Source: Sphingobium sp052327305 (lineage in GTDB: Bacteria; Pseudomonadota; Alphaproteobacteria; Sphingomonadales; Sphingomonadaceae). From it: a stretch of DNA of 64,000 bases. The notes below the pieces were generated by a model. That model saw only the letters and a list, made by a program, of their open reading frames with translations, searched no databases and was not told the DNA's origin. This document shows positions 1-9,355 of the stretch, one piece after another. The translations under genes were made by a program, and so were the position numbers. The stretch is taken from contig NZ_CP182486.1 of NCBI RefSeq assembly GCF_052327305.1, positions 1,984,001-2,048,000 of the forward strand, read 5' to 3'. Numbering within the stretch: the first letter of the stretch is position 1; every line of letters starts with the position of its first letter.

Positions 1-249
1 GACGGCGAGCTTCACGCCTTTCACATGGCTGAAGACGCCTTCCACGCCCCAGAAGCAGCCACCGGCGAAGACCGCGGTTTCCAGCTTGCGGGTCGGCGCG
101 GCGTCGACGAGCGGCGCGGGCGCCAGCACCGTTTTCTCCGCGGCCCGTGCGGTGGCGGGATGGAAGACCAGCATGGCAGCCAGACCGACCATGAAGCCGG
201 CAATGGCCCTCAGCAGGATGGGATTGCGCAGGAAGTTGGGCATGCGCAT
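1..249 (-). CDS. msrA: Peptide-methionine (S)-S-oxide reductase, exported, 3' part missing
   Basis: Reduces methionine-S-sulfoxide in oxidised proteins. The 83 visible residues begin with a hydrophobic signal-like segment (residues about 7-36, ending ATARAAE), followed by FAGGCFWGVEGVFSHVKGV, the MsrA active-site signature in which the Cys of GCFW is the nucleophile. The leader suggests a periplasmic form rather than the usual cytosolic one. The start at 249 is preceded by GGAG at 8 bases; an ATG two codons later (243) is possible. The rest of the gene lies beyond the left edge, so the resolving cysteines cannot be seen. The identity is secure from the motif; the export is inferred from the N-terminus. 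Confidence 0.9.
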   Translation of the reverse strand, partial: MRMPNFLRNPILLRAIAGFMVGLAAMLVFHPATARAAEKTVLAPAPLVDAAPTRKLETAVFAGGCFWGVEGVFSHVKGVKLAV

Positions 250-410
250 TGGCTTAGCTCCGGCATGATGAACGGCAGAAAAACGGCTGAGGGGCACCTG
301 TGATAGCGGGATATCCCGAAGAGCCCGGACTATCGCGCGTCAAAGTGCTTTCGACGATCGACAGACAGGCTTCGGCATATGCCAACCCAGATTACATCAC
401 CCGAGGCCGT

Positions 411-1613
411 TCAGATCAGCGCGGCGCAGGCTTCCTGAATGCGGGTGCAAGCCTTCTTCAGCACTTCTTCGGATGTCGCATAAGAGACGCGGAATGCCGG
501 CGCGAGGCCGAAGGCGCCGCCATGCACGGCCGCCACGCCTTTGCTGTCGAGGAAGTAGCTGATCAAGTCCTCGTCGGTCTCGATCGTCTTGCCGTCCGGC
601 GTCTTTTTGCCGATGCAACCTGCGGCGTCGGGATAGACGTAGAAGGCGCCCTCGGGCGTCGGGCAGTTCAGCCCCGGCGCGTCGTTCAGCATCGCCACAA
701 CCAGATCGCGCCGCGCCTTGAAGGCCGCGTTGCGCTCGGCAAGGAAGCTCTGGTCGCCGTTCAGCGCCGCCGCTGCCGCCGCCTGGCTGATCGAGCAGGG
801 GTTGGAGGTCGACTGGGACTGGAGCTTGGCCATTGCCTTGATGATCCACTGCGGCCCTCCGGCATAACCAATGCGCCAGCCGGTCATTGAATAGGCCTTG
901 GAGACGCCGTTCACGGTCAGCGTGCGCTCGTAGAGGTCCGGGCAGACCTGCGCGATCGTCTTGAACGGGGTCGGCGCGTACCAGACATGCTCGTACATGT
1001 CGTCGGTGAGGATCAGCACATGCGGATGGCGGCGAAGCACTTCGCCCAGCGCCATCAGTTCCTCGCCGGAATAAGCCGCGCCGGTCGGGTTGGAGGGCGA
1101 GTTCAGCAGCACCCAGCGCGTCTTCGGCGTGATCGCCGCTTCCAGCTGCTCGGGCAGGATCTTGTAGAGCTGGTCGGCACCGGCAGAAACGATCACCGGC
1201 GTGCCGCCCGCGAAGTTCACGATGTCCGGATAGCTCACCCAGTAGGGCGCGGGAATGATGACCTCATCGCCCGCCTCTACCGTGGCGATCAGGGCGTTGA
1301 AGAGCGTATGCTTGCCGCCCGCGTTGACGCTGATCTCGCTGGCCACGTAGCTCAGGTCATTGTCGCGCTTGAACTTGGCGATGATCGCGTCCTTCACCTC
1401 TGCGGTGCCATCGACGGCGGTGTACTTGGTCTGCCCGGCGCGGATCGCGGCAATCGCGGCGTCCTTCACGAAGTCGGGCGTGTCGAAGTCCGGCTCGCCC
1501 GCGGAAAGGCCGATGATGTCCTTGCCCTCGCGTTTCAGGGCAATCACGCGGTCGGTCATCGCCAGCGTGGCGCTGGGCTGGATGCGGCCGAGGGCGGCGG
1601 ACGTGCGGGGCAT
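411..1613 (-). CDS. aspC: Aspartate aminotransferase, fold-type I PLP enzyme
   Basis: Transfers the amino group between aspartate and 2-oxoglutarate in the cytosol; relatives of this subgroup (class I-gamma) may also act on prephenate. The protein has 400 residues, usual for the family. Visible landmarks are SAGEPDFDTP (about 37-46), SPSNPTG (172-178) and the PLP-binding lysine in NGVSKAYSMTGWRIGY (Lys239). The open frame extends 29 codons further upstream, but the ATG at 1613 has a GGAG ribosome site at 7 bases and starts the conserved sequence MPRTSAALGRI, so it was chosen. It is on the same strand as pabC-pabB but separated by 143 bases, so it probably has its own promoter. Substrate range beyond aspartate is not decided by the sequence. 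Confidence 0.93.
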   Translation of the reverse strand: MPRTSAALGRIQPSATLAMTDRVIALKREGKDIIGLSAGEPDFDTPDFVKDAAIAAIRAGQTKYTAVDGTAEVKDAIIAKFKRDNDLSYVASEISVNAGGKHTLFNALIATVEAGDEVIIPAPYWVSYPDIVNFAGGTPVIVSAGADQLYKILPEQLEAAITPKTRWVLLNSPSNPTGAAYSGEELMALGEVLRRHPHVLILTDDMYEHVWYAPTPFKTIAQVCPDLYERTLTVNGVSKAYSMTGWRIGYAGGPQWIIKAMAKLQSQSTSNPCSISQAAAAAALNGDQSFLAERNAAFKARRDLVVAMLNDAPGLNCPTPEGAFYVYPDAAGCIGKKTPDGKTIETDEDLISYFLDSKGVAAVHGGAFGLAPAFRVSYATSEEVLKKACTRIQEACAALI

Positions 1614-1756
1614 CGGAGTCTCCGTCAGGAAGAATGGAAAAAGACGAAGGGACGGCGACGCGCCCCGTCGGCGGGGCGGTCCATAGAGCATTTTCAACAA
1701 AATGGGAGGAGAAAAGGACGGAAAGTTGCGTCGGCCTGCTGGGGAACCCGCCCGCC

Positions 1757-2389
1757 CTATCTTTTCCTCGGCACCACATTTGCAGCAACGAGCCCGCGCG
1801 CGGCATTGCCGATGAAGCAGCCTTTCTCCAGATCGTGCGGACGCAGCTCGCCCTCGATGGCCTCGCCTGCATTGATCAGGCTCTGGCGCAGCACGCCGGG
1901 CAGGATGCCGCGCGAGAGCGGCGGCGTCACCAGCCGGTCGCCCCGCTCCACGAAGATGGTCGAGAAGCAGCCCTCGGTGAGGTAGCCCTCGCTGTCGGTC
2001 ATCAGCACCTCGAAGGTGCCGCCGGCTTTGAGGGCCTGCTTATAGGGTCGGCGGTCCGTGGTCTTGTGATGCAGGCGCACATCTTCCGTGCCGGACGGGC
2101 GGGGCACGATGCTGACAGGCATGACGGCCTGCGGCCAGGTGCGGTGGGCACGAATTTCGATCGCCAGGGCGCCGGCGCGGGCGAGCAGCACGCGGACCCT
2201 GCCCGGCTCGGTCTGCGCGAATGTCGCGGCCTGCAACTCGTTGCGAAGCGAATGCCGGTCGAAATTAAAGCCCAGCGCCTGCGCGCTTTTCTGCATCCGT
2301 GCGATGTGCAGATCGAGCATGGGTATGCCGTCCATAGGGTTGAACGCCATGGTTTCGAGAAGATCGAACTGCCCCTGTGCCCCGCTCAC
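1757..2389 (-). CDS. pabC: Aminodeoxychorismate lyase (class IV aminotransferase)
   Basis: Eliminates pyruvate from 4-amino-4-deoxychorismate to give p-aminobenzoate for folate. At 210 residues it is slightly short for the family. It shows FDLLETM near the N-terminus and a class IV aminotransferase C-terminal half (LTEGCFSTIFVERGDRLVTP, then GILPGVLRQ). A GTG at 2389 preceded by GGGGAAGG fits best as start; the longer frame beginning at 2455 would overlap pabB, and an internal ATG at 2350 would cut into the family start. It follows pabB by 20 bases, so the two are an operon supplying the pteridine partner p-aminobenzoate. A branched-chain or D-amino-acid aminotransferase of the same fold is possible but is not favoured by this neighbourhood. 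Confidence 0.85.
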   Translation of the reverse strand: MSGAQGQFDLLETMAFNPMDGIPMLDLHIARMQKSAQALGFNFDRHSLRNELQAATFAQTEPGRVRVLLARAGALAIEIRAHRTWPQAVMPVSIVPRPSGTEDVRLHHKTTDRRPYKQALKAGGTFEVLMTDSEGYLTEGCFSTIFVERGDRLVTPPLSRGILPGVLRQSLINAGEAIEGELRPHDLEKGCFIGNAARGLVAANVVPRKR

Positions 2390-2409
2390 TCCAGACCTTC
2401 CCCTAAAAA

Positions 2410-3597
2410 TCAGCTTTCGGCGAGGAAGTGCCCCTTCGCCAGGCACTCCCGCCATTCGTCGTCTGCCCTTGAATCCGCGACGATTCCGGACCCGAGACCA
2501 ATCGTTCCCGCGCCTTCTTCATTCACGCAAATCGTGCGGATCGCAACATTGAAGCGCGCGGTTCCGTCCGGAGAAATCGCGCCGATGCTCCCGGTATAGA
2601 CGCCGCGCGGATGGCGCTCCACTTCGCTGATGACTTCCATCGCGCGTAGCTTGGGCGCGCCGGTGATGGAGCCGCAGGGGAAGAGGGCGCGCAACACGTC
2701 GACCGGGCCGAGGCCATCGCGCAGCCGGCCCTCCACTTGCGAGACCATCTGGTGCACCGTCGGGTAGCTCTCAACCGCGAAGAGCTCCGGCACATGCACG
2801 CTGCCCGCGTCGGCCACACGGGAGATGTCGTTGCGCAGCAGGTCGACGATCATGAGATTCTCGGCCCGTTGCTTCGGGTCGCGTGCCAGCGCCTCGGCCA
2901 GCGCGCGATCCGTCTCGGGGCTCGGGTCGCGCGCCGCCGTTCCTTTCATGGGCCGGGTGGCGATCCGTCGGTCGTCGTCCAGCGTGAAGAACAGCTCTGG
3001 CGAGAAGGACAGCAGGTGCCGGCCGTCATGGCGCACGATGCCGCCATGGCCCGCCGCCGCGCGCCGACGGATCGCGGCATAGGCAGCGAGTGGGTCGCCC
3101 GACATGGCGAGATATGAAGGGAAAGTGAGGTTGGCCTGATAGATGTCGCCCGCGCGAATATAGCCGAGCACTTTGGCAATCGCCGCGTCATAGTCGCTGC
3201 GGCCGATCGTAGGAGTGATCGCGCCGATCCCCGCATGGTCGGCAACTGGCAGCAGTGCCGGCACTGAATCGGCCGGGAAGATGTGCGCATCCTCGAATAG
3301 TCCGAACCAGAGCAGCGGGCCATCGTTTGCCGTCACGCTTTTCAGGCGCCGGGGCTGGAGGGCATGACCCGCCTCATAAGTAAGATAGCCTGCCGCGTGG
3401 AGGCCACGCCTGCCCGCCGCATCCAGCGCATCTAGTGCGGCAGGCACCGTGTCCAGCGTATCGGCGCGGATGATGTCCATCGGGTCGCGATAGAGTCTCG
3501 CTTCGCCCGCCATGCCTGCGCGCGCATCGTCCAGCAGCACGAACGGTGCGGCGGGGTCGGCGGGCAGGGCGGGAAGCATGGCCATGGCGGTTCTCAT
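2410..3597 (-). CDS. pabB: Aminodeoxychorismate synthase component I
   Basis: Converts chorismate plus ammonia to 4-amino-4-deoxychorismate, the first step of p-aminobenzoate synthesis. The 395-residue protein has the chorismate-binding domain in its C-terminal two thirds, with the signatures MKGTAARDPSPETD, NLMIVDLLRNDISRVA, YPTVHQMVSQVEGRL and FPCGSITGAPKLRAMEVI, all typical of the PabB/TrpE family. The divergent N-terminus and the pabC gene directly downstream favour PabB over anthranilate synthase. No pabA amidotransferase is adjacent, so the glutaminase is presumably encoded elsewhere. Start choice among Met1, Met5 and Met7 is not certain because no strong ribosome site is visible. Confidence 0.92.
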   Translation of the reverse strand: MRTAMAMLPALPADPAAPFVLLDDARAGMAGEARLYRDPMDIIRADTLDTVPAALDALDAAGRRGLHAAGYLTYEAGHALQPRRLKSVTANDGPLLWFGLFEDAHIFPADSVPALLPVADHAGIGAITPTIGRSDYDAAIAKVLGYIRAGDIYQANLTFPSYLAMSGDPLAAYAAIRRRAAAGHGGIVRHDGRHLLSFSPELFFTLDDDRRIATRPMKGTAARDPSPETDRALAEALARDPKQRAENLMIVDLLRNDISRVADAGSVHVPELFAVESYPTVHQMVSQVEGRLRDGLGPVDVLRALFPCGSITGAPKLRAMEVISEVERHPRGVYTGSIGAISPDGTARFNVAIRTICVNEEGAGTIGLGSGIVADSRADDEWRECLAKGHFLAES

Positions 3598-3697
3598 GGC
3601 AGCGCTGCGGCATCATGGCCAGAGGCTGGCGCGCCGCGAGGGATTCCCTTCCGCGCGAGGCTGTGCGACTATGCGTCGGCGCATCACAGGAGCCGCC

Positions 3698-4393
3698 ATG
3701 TCGCCCGGTCTTGCTTCTCTCGTTCTTGCCACCGGCAGCTTCGTCGGCACGCATTTGCTCATGTCGCATCCGCTGCGCCCGGCGCTGGTGCGGGGTCTGG
3801 GCGAGCGGGCCTTTCTGGGCGTCTATTCTCTGGTGTCGTTCGTCACGCTGGGCTGGATGGTCTGGGCGGCGCGGGCGATGGAGCCGAACCTCCTCGCCGT
3901 TCCCGTCTTCTCCATTTGGAAGGTCGCCGCGGGTATCATGCTGGTGGCGAGTGTCCTTCTCGTCGGTTCGCTGCTGGGCAATCCCGCTCTGCCGGACCCC
4001 ACTGGCGCATCCAAAATGCCGGATCGGGCGCGGGGCGTCTTCGCGATGACTCGCCATCCCATGATGTGGAGCTTCATCCTCTGGGCGCTGGTCCATGTCC
4101 TTGTCTGGCCGAGCGATCGCTCGCTGGTCATCGGCTTCGGCATCGGCTTCCTTGCCTTTATCGGAGCCCATGGACAGGACGTAAAGAAGCTGCGGGTGGT
4201 CGGCGAGCCGTGGCGGGCGTGGTGTGCGAAGACCAGCTTCTGGCCCTTCGCTGCGCTCGTCACCGGGCGTGCGGCCTGGCGCGATGCCTTCCCCGGCTGG
4301 ATCGCGCTGATCGGCGGCGTGGCGCTCTGGCTGCTCGCCACATGGCTCCACCCGCTGCTGGGCGGGCCATTGCTCCCGCCATGGGCGGGGTGA
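3698..4393 (+). CDS. NnrU family integral membrane protein
   Basis: A 231-residue inner-membrane protein with about six hydrophobic segments. The central FAMTRHPMMWSFILWALVH is the conserved region of the NnrU family (related to isoprenylcysteine-methyltransferase-like membrane proteins). NnrU was named from denitrification clusters, but homologues in sphingomonads occur without denitrification genes, as here, so the function is open. The ATG at 3698 was chosen because of the AGGAG at 3688-3692 and because it opens the first membrane helix; the longer reading frame would run back into the divergent pabB. It ends immediately before the convergent DUF2269 gene, with no intergenic base. Confidence 0.85.
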   Translation: MSPGLASLVLATGSFVGTHLLMSHPLRPALVRGLGERAFLGVYSLVSFVTLGWMVWAARAMEPNLLAVPVFSIWKVAAGIMLVASVLLVGSLLGNPALPDPTGASKMPDRARGVFAMTRHPMMWSFILWALVHVLVWPSDRSLVIGFGIGFLAFIGAHGQDVKKLRVVGEPWRAWCAKTSFWPFAALVTGRAAWRDAFPGWIALIGGVALWLLATWLHPLLGGPLLPPWAG

Positions 4394-4870
4394 TCATAAA
4401 GCGGGTCGGGCCAGCATCAGCCAGACGATTGCGAGTATCGCGCTGAACGCGGGAATGCCGCACGCGAACCAGATACGATAGAGGTGTTGATAGGAGCTTG
4501 GCAGCGCCTCGCCATGTTCCGCAGCGTACTTGGCCAGATCGCGGAGTTTTATCTGTATCCAGACGACAGGAAGCCAACATATGCCGATCAGAAAATACAG
4601 GGCGATCGATGCCAATATCCACGGAGTCGTGAGAGGCCAGCCCACCCCCATGGCGAGCAGCACGCCAGTAACGGGTTGTAGGATGACGGCGCTGGCGGTG
4701 AAGAGGAAATCGGCGATCACCACGATCCGCGCAACATGAGCTATGACATAGGCATCACCGGTGCGGTGTGCCATCATCATGAAGAAGGCGATTCCTGCGC
4801 CCGTGCCGATGAGTGTGCAAGCGCCGAGCACGTGGACCCAGCGCAATAGCAGGATCAATGTGTCACTCAT
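4394..4870 (-). CDS. DUF2269 family integral membrane protein
   Basis: A 158-residue protein with four predicted membrane helices (about 5-32, 44-72, 80-106 and 132-153). The opening LLRWVHVLGACTLIGTGAGI with its helix-1 histidine, and the later YRIWFACGIPAF, match DUF2269 membrane proteins, whose biochemical role is unknown. Its ATG overlaps the TGA of the preceding DoxX-like frame by four bases (ATGA at 4867-4870). It is therefore translationally coupled to the SDR/DoxX gene, and the two products may act together in the membrane. GC is somewhat lower than in the flanking housekeeping genes. Confidence 0.82.
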   Translation of the reverse strand: MSDTLILLLRWVHVLGACTLIGTGAGIAFFMMMAHRTGDAYVIAHVARIVVIADFLFTASAVILQPVTGVLLAMGVGWPLTTPWILASIALYFLIGICWLPVVWIQIKLRDLAKYAAEHGEALPSSYQHLYRIWFACGIPAFSAILAIVWLMLARPAL

Positions 4871-6169
4871 CGCTCTTCCAGCGTGATGCTAGCAACCAGC
4901 GCCAGAATGATGATGGGCAGAATCTTGGCAAGCGGTGCGAGCGGATCACTCCAATAGTCGGGGCGCAGTAGGCTGCCGAGCAAAAGATAGCCGAGCGAAA
5001 GTCCAGCCATGCCAATGGCGGCGCGACTGGCCGACCGTCGCCACAACAGAGCGACGGCTAAGGCAGTATCCGCAACAGCGCCACTGACCACCAGCGTCCG
5101 GGCAATGCCGGTGCCCAAACCTGCCTGGGTTAGTTCGCGCGCCGCAGTATCGAGTCTGATCAGGCTGACCGCACCGGAGAGCAGAAACAAGAATGGCGAG
5201 AGCGGAGACCATGAAGGGTAACAGTAGGAACAGCCGAGCTTGCCATCTGTCTTGCGCGCCCGATGGATGCAGCGCCAAACTCTCTCCTAGCGTGGACAGC
5301 GGCCGTCCAAGCAGCATCTCTCCTTCTTGGGGATCACCGGCCACGTTGCGCGCGATCATTTCCATGGCGGTGCTCCGTAGCGGGGATCGCCAGCCAGGAT
5401 GCCCCAGTATATCCGCAAGCAGAGTGAGCGGGCGTGAAAGGATCGGTGGCAGATCAATCGTGACTCGCGCAGGCGGCAGCCCCAGCCATACACGATGGGC
5501 AGCGACTACATCGGTGAGCCGCTTCGGTTCTCGCTCCATCAGATCGATATCTTTTCCCATCCTGTCCGCCGGTGCTGCGAGGCAGGATCGGACCGCATCG
5601 ACGACATCGTCCAGGGCCACGGATTGGACCTGTCTGTCACCATAGGCCGTCAGCTGAGCGGCGGGCAGCGCAGCAAGGGTCCGCAGGAGCATCGTCCCTC
5701 CATAGGCATTGCGGCCGATTACGAGGCCCGGGCGCAGGACCGCCCACCCAAGGCTTGACCTGCGGAGTCGGTCGTCCGCCTCGCCCTTCGTGGCCAAAAA
5801 CGGGCTGGAGTCGCTCGATAGCGCGCCGGGTGCGGAAATCTGAATGAAACGCGGCACGAGCGCGCACTCGCATGCTTCGATCGCCGCGCGCATTGCAGAA
5901 CTCTGGATATTGTTGAGTCGATCCCCACCGCCACTCTGAAGCGCTCCGCTGGCGTTGACGACAGCATCCATTCCGGCCACCAGCGGAATCCAGTCCTCCA
6001 CCTTGCCCATCTGGTTGAGATCGCCCTGTCTCCATGCGATCATCGGCAGCACGCGCTGCCCCGTTGTCAGCGAGCGACCCAGACCGATCACATCATGACC
6101 GTCGGCAACGAGCTTTCGCGCAATCGCGCTGCCGATGAAGCCATAGGCGCCGATCAGCAGGATGCGCAT
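4867..6169 (-). pseudogene. NAD(P)-binding SDR/epimerase fused to DoxX-like membrane domain, interrupted by a one-base frameshift
   Basis: Residues 1-about 300 (from 6169) form a Rossmann-fold sugar-epimerase/NmrA-like domain: MRILLIGAYGFIGSAIARKL carries the GxxGxxG dinucleotide motif, with LRPGLVIGRNAYGG further on. About residue 325 the frame enters a hydrophobic stretch (LFLLLPFMVSALAIL) and then degenerates into Arg/Cys/Gln-rich sequence. The continuation lies in another frame: FLLSGAVSLIRLDTAARELTQ and three more membrane helices, ending at 4867. Joining the frames near 5191 (one surplus base) gives a normal SDR plus DoxX-like (DoxX_3 type) protein of about 430 residues. The C-terminal frame keeps good sequence and is coupled to DUF2269, so the break is recent, a sequencing error, or programmed. 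The gene starts 6 bases after prs. Confidence 0.8.
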
Positions 6170-6175
6170 CGGTGA

Positions 6176-7111
6176 TTAGTCGAAGAGTGAGCTGACCGAG
6201 CTTTCGTCGGCGATACGCTTGATCGCTTCGCCCAGCAGCGGCGCGATGGGCAGATGGCGGATGCGCGTGCTCGCCGCGACCGCGTCGCTTGCCAGGATCG
6301 AATCGGTGATGACCAGCTCCTTGAGCTGCGACCCATCGACTCGCGCCACGGCGCCGCCCGAAAGCACGCCGTGCGTCACATAGGCGACGACGTCCACCGC
6401 GCCTGCTTCCTTGAGTGCGGCGGCGGCGTTGCAAAGCGTGCCGGCCGAGTCCACGATATCGTCGATCAGGATGCAGAAGCGTCCTGCCACATCGCCGATG
6501 ATGTTCATCACTTCCGATTCGCCGGCGCGCTCGCGGCGCTTGTCGACGATGGCGAGCGGCGCGTTGTCGAGACGCTTGGCGAGCGCGCGGGCGCGCACCA
6601 CGCCGCCCACGTCCGGGGAGACGACCATGATGTTCTCGCGGCCGAACCGTGCCTGAATGTCAGCGGACATCACTGGCGCACCGAAGAGATTGTCGGTGGG
6701 GATGTCGAAGAAGCCCTGGATCTGCCCGGCGTGCAGATCGACTGAGAGCACGCGGTTTGCCCCGGCGACCGTGACGAGATTGGCGACGAGCTTGGCCGAG
6801 ATCGGCGTGCGGGGGCCGGGCTTGCGGTCCTGCCGGGCATAGCCGAAATAGGGGACGACTGCCGTGATCCGCTTGGCCGACGCGCGCTTCAGCGCATCGA
6901 TCATGATGAGCAGTTCCATCAGATTGTCGTTGGCGGGGAAGCTGGTCGACTGGATGACGAACACGTCCTCGCCGCGCACATTCTCCTGCACCTCGACGAA
7001 GACTTCCTCGTCGGCGAAGCGGCGCACGCTCGCCTTGGTGAGCGGCAGCTCGACATAGTCCGCGATCGCCTGTGCCAGCGGCAGATTGCCGTTGCCCGAG
7101 AGGATTTTCAT
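6176..7111 (-). CDS. prs: Ribose-phosphate pyrophosphokinase
   Basis: Makes PRPP from ribose 5-phosphate and ATP, feeding purine, pyrimidine, histidine and NAD synthesis. The 311-residue length is standard. Signatures seen are YFGYARQDRK, VDLHAGQIQGFFDIPTDNL (class I PRPP synthase metal/phosphate region) and the PRPP loop ILIDDIVDSAGT. The ATG at 7111 follows a normal-looking leader. The SDR-type gene begins only 6 bases after the stop and may be read through. The nadE gene is divergent on the other side, with about 140 bases between them. Confidence 0.97.
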   Translation of the reverse strand: MKILSGNGNLPLAQAIADYVELPLTKASVRRFADEEVFVEVQENVRGEDVFVIQSTSFPANDNLMELLIMIDALKRASAKRITAVVPYFGYARQDRKPGPRTPISAKLVANLVTVAGANRVLSVDLHAGQIQGFFDIPTDNLFGAPVMSADIQARFGRENIMVVSPDVGGVVRARALAKRLDNAPLAIVDKRRERAGESEVMNIIGDVAGRFCILIDDIVDSAGTLCNAAAALKEAGAVDVVAYVTHGVLSGGAVARVDGSQLKELVITDSILASDAVAASTRIRHLPIAPLLGEAIKRIADESSVSSLFD

Positions 7112-7253
7112 TTGGCGGGTCGCCCTTCCTTAGCCTGCGAGGCGTCCTCTAGCGTCGCGATGTTGGTCTGGGAAGTCGATTAACCGCGCATATGCCTGCG
7201 CAAAGACCCGCGCCGGTTTGAAATCGCCCGCGCACGCGTTAAAGCCGCACCCT

Positions 7254-8918
7254 ATGACAACGCGCCTCATCATTGCGATGGCCCAGCTCAATCAGGCCAT
7301 GGGCGATATTGCCGGCAATGCCGAGGCGATGCTTGCCTCTCGTGCCGATGCGGCGGCGCAGGGCGCGGACCTCATCGTCTATCCCGAACTACAACTGATC
7401 GGCTATCCTCCCGAGGATCTCGTGCTGAAGCCCGCGCTTGCCGCCCGCGCGGAGATCGCGCTGCGCGATCTGGCGAAGGCCACGGCGGACGGTGGCCCCG
7501 CGATGCTCGTCGGCACGGTCATTGCCAATCAGGGGCTGCTCTTCAATTGCGTCGCCCTGCTTGATGGCGGCGAGATCGTCGCGATCCGGCAGAAGCGGGA
7601 ATTGCCCAATTACGGTACCTTCGACGAGAAGCGCCTGTTCGCGCCCGGTCCTTTGCCCGATCCGGTGGAGTTCCGCGGCGTGAAGCTCGGCCTCCCGATC
7701 TGCGAGGATATCTGGTTTCCCTTCGTTGCCGCGCATCTTGCTGAGCGAGGCGCGGAAATCCTCATCAACGTCAACGGTAGCCCCTATGAGGTCGACAAGG
7801 ACGATCGCCGGGTGAACGGCGTGTGCGCGGCGCGCGTTCGCGAGACCGGGCTTCCTATCCTTTACCTCAACCGCGTGGGCGGGCAGGACGAGCTGGTGTT
7901 CGACGGCGCGTCCTTCGTGCTGGAGCGAGACGGCACGGTCGCGCACATGCTCCCCGACTGGGAGGAGTCGCTGCGGATCACCCAGTGGCGGCGCGAGGCG
8001 GACGGCGGTTGGTGCTGCGTGCCTGGGGAAGTCCATTCGCTCGATGAAGCGCCGGCGGACATCTACAACGCCATGCTGGTCGGCCTGCGCGACTATGTGA
8101 ACCGCAATCGCTTCCCCGGTGTCGTGCTCGGCCTTTCGGGCGGCATAGACAGCGCGCTTTCCGCTGCCGTCGCTGTGGATGCGCTGGGCGCGGATCGCGT
8201 CTGGTGCGTGATGCTCCCTTCGCGCTTCACCAGTGCCGAGAGCCTGGAGGATGCGGCCGAATGCGCGCGGCTGCTGGGGTGCCGGCTCGACGATATTCCG
8301 ATCATGCCCGCCGTCGCTGCGTTCGACGAGATGTTGACCAACAGCTTTGCTGATCGCGCCGTCGATATCACTGAGGAGAATATTCAGTCGCGCATTCGCG
8401 GCGTCACCTTGATGGCGCTGTCGAACAAGTTCGGCCACATGCTGCTCACCACGGGCAACAAGAGCGAGATGAGCGTGGGCTATGCGACCATTTATGGCGA
8501 CATGGCCGGCGGCTATTCGGTGCTGAAGGACGCGTACAAGACGACGGTGTTCGATCTGTCGCGCTGGCGCAATGTGCAGCGGCCCTCGCTTGGTCTTGGT
8601 CCCGATGGTCCGGTCATGCCGGAGCGGGTCATCACCAAACCGCCCACGGCCGAGCTGCGCGACAATCAGAAGGATGCGGACAGCCTGCCGCCGTACGAGG
8701 TACTTGATCCCATTCTCTACGGCCTTGTGGAGCAGGAGCTCGCCGTCGATCAGCTCGTCGCGCGGGGTTTCGACCGGGATACGGTCGTGCGGATCGAGCG
8801 ACTGCTCTATGTGGCGGAGTATAAGCGCCGCCAGTCGCCGCCGGGCGTGAAGCTGGGTGGCCGCAACTTCGGGCGGGACCGGCGCTACCCCATCACCAAT
8901 GCGTTCAGGACCGGCTGA
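7254..8918 (+). CDS. nadE: Glutamine-dependent NAD+ synthetase
   Basis: Amidates nicotinic acid adenine dinucleotide to NAD+ using glutamine. The protein has 554 residues in two domains. An N-terminal nitrilase-like glutaminase (about 1-260) shows the Glu/Lys/Cys triad in YPELQLIGYPPEDL, KRELPNYGTFDE and GLPICEDIWFP. A C-terminal synthetase has the P-loop-like GLSGGIDSALSAA and LLTTGNKSEMSVGYATIYGD. The ATG at 7254 was preferred to an upstream TTG at 7218 because it opens the glutaminase strand directly. The stop overlaps the next start (TGATG at 8916-8920), giving a translationally coupled three-gene run. Confidence 0.96.
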   Translation: MTTRLIIAMAQLNQAMGDIAGNAEAMLASRADAAAQGADLIVYPELQLIGYPPEDLVLKPALAARAEIALRDLAKATADGGPAMLVGTVIANQGLLFNCVALLDGGEIVAIRQKRELPNYGTFDEKRLFAPGPLPDPVEFRGVKLGLPICEDIWFPFVAAHLAERGAEILINVNGSPYEVDKDDRRVNGVCAARVRETGLPILYLNRVGGQDELVFDGASFVLERDGTVAHMLPDWEESLRITQWRREADGGWCCVPGEVHSLDEAPADIYNAMLVGLRDYVNRNRFPGVVLGLSGGIDSALSAAVAVDALGADRVWCVMLPSRFTSAESLEDAAECARLLGCRLDDIPIMPAVAAFDEMLTNSFADRAVDITEENIQSRIRGVTLMALSNKFGHMLLTTGNKSEMSVGYATIYGDMAGGYSVLKDAYKTTVFDLSRWRNVQRPSLGLGPDGPVMPERVITKPPTAELRDNQKDADSLPPYEVLDPILYGLVEQELAVDQLVARGFDRDTVVRIERLLYVAEYKRRQSPPGVKLGGRNFGRDRRYPITNAFRTG

Positions 8919-9355
8919 TGATGTCCGTCCTCGCCTTCGCCCTTGCCCTGGCTGAGACGGTCGCACCTGCGGGTGGCCCGTTTGAGGACTATTATCGCCC
9001 GATCTGGACCGACATTCGCCTGAGCGGGACAAGCGATACCGGCAACGCCGTGATGAACCGGGCGTGGGTCTTCGGGCGCGAGGGCGAGACGGTCGGCCTG
9101 CATATGGAGGCCATCGATTGCCGCCGTTCCGCGTCGGACGCGCAATGCGCCTTCTCGGTCCGTCGCTCCGCCAGCTTGTCGCCCGGCACTCGCCCCGTCG
9201 CCGGTGCACCCGCGCTACCCGCCCTCGTCCACTGCCATGTCGATTTCAGTCTGGATGAAGAAGGCCAGTGGTATGTGGTCCACACGACGCGGCGTGGCGT
9301 GGCGCATTCGATGACGTCGATGCGGTGCCGCACGGAAGGGGCATATCCGCTATGA
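8918..9355 (+). CDS. Hypothetical protein, probably exported
   Basis: A 145-residue protein not recognised as any named family. The first 17-18 residues (MMSVLAFALALAETVAPA) could be a short signal or anchor; the remainder is soluble with four Cys residues spaced as two pairs (CRRSASDAQC and CHVDF...MRC), which suggests disulfides in the periplasm. It overlaps nadE at its start and the following membrane gene at its end (ATGA at 9352-9355), so all three are translated together. ATG 8918 and ATG 8921 are equally plausible starts. Function unknown. Confidence 0.7.
   Translation: MMSVLAFALALAETVAPAGGPFEDYYRPIWTDIRLSGTSDTGNAVMNRAWVFGREGETVGLHMEAIDCRRSASDAQCAFSVRRSASLSPGTRPVAGAPALPALVHCHVDFSLDEEGQWYVVHTTRRGVAHSMTSMRCRTEGAYPL

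Noticed and set aside
7389..9209. Open frame of 606 codons on the minus strand
   Set aside because: Antisense to nadE, which has all catalytic motifs.
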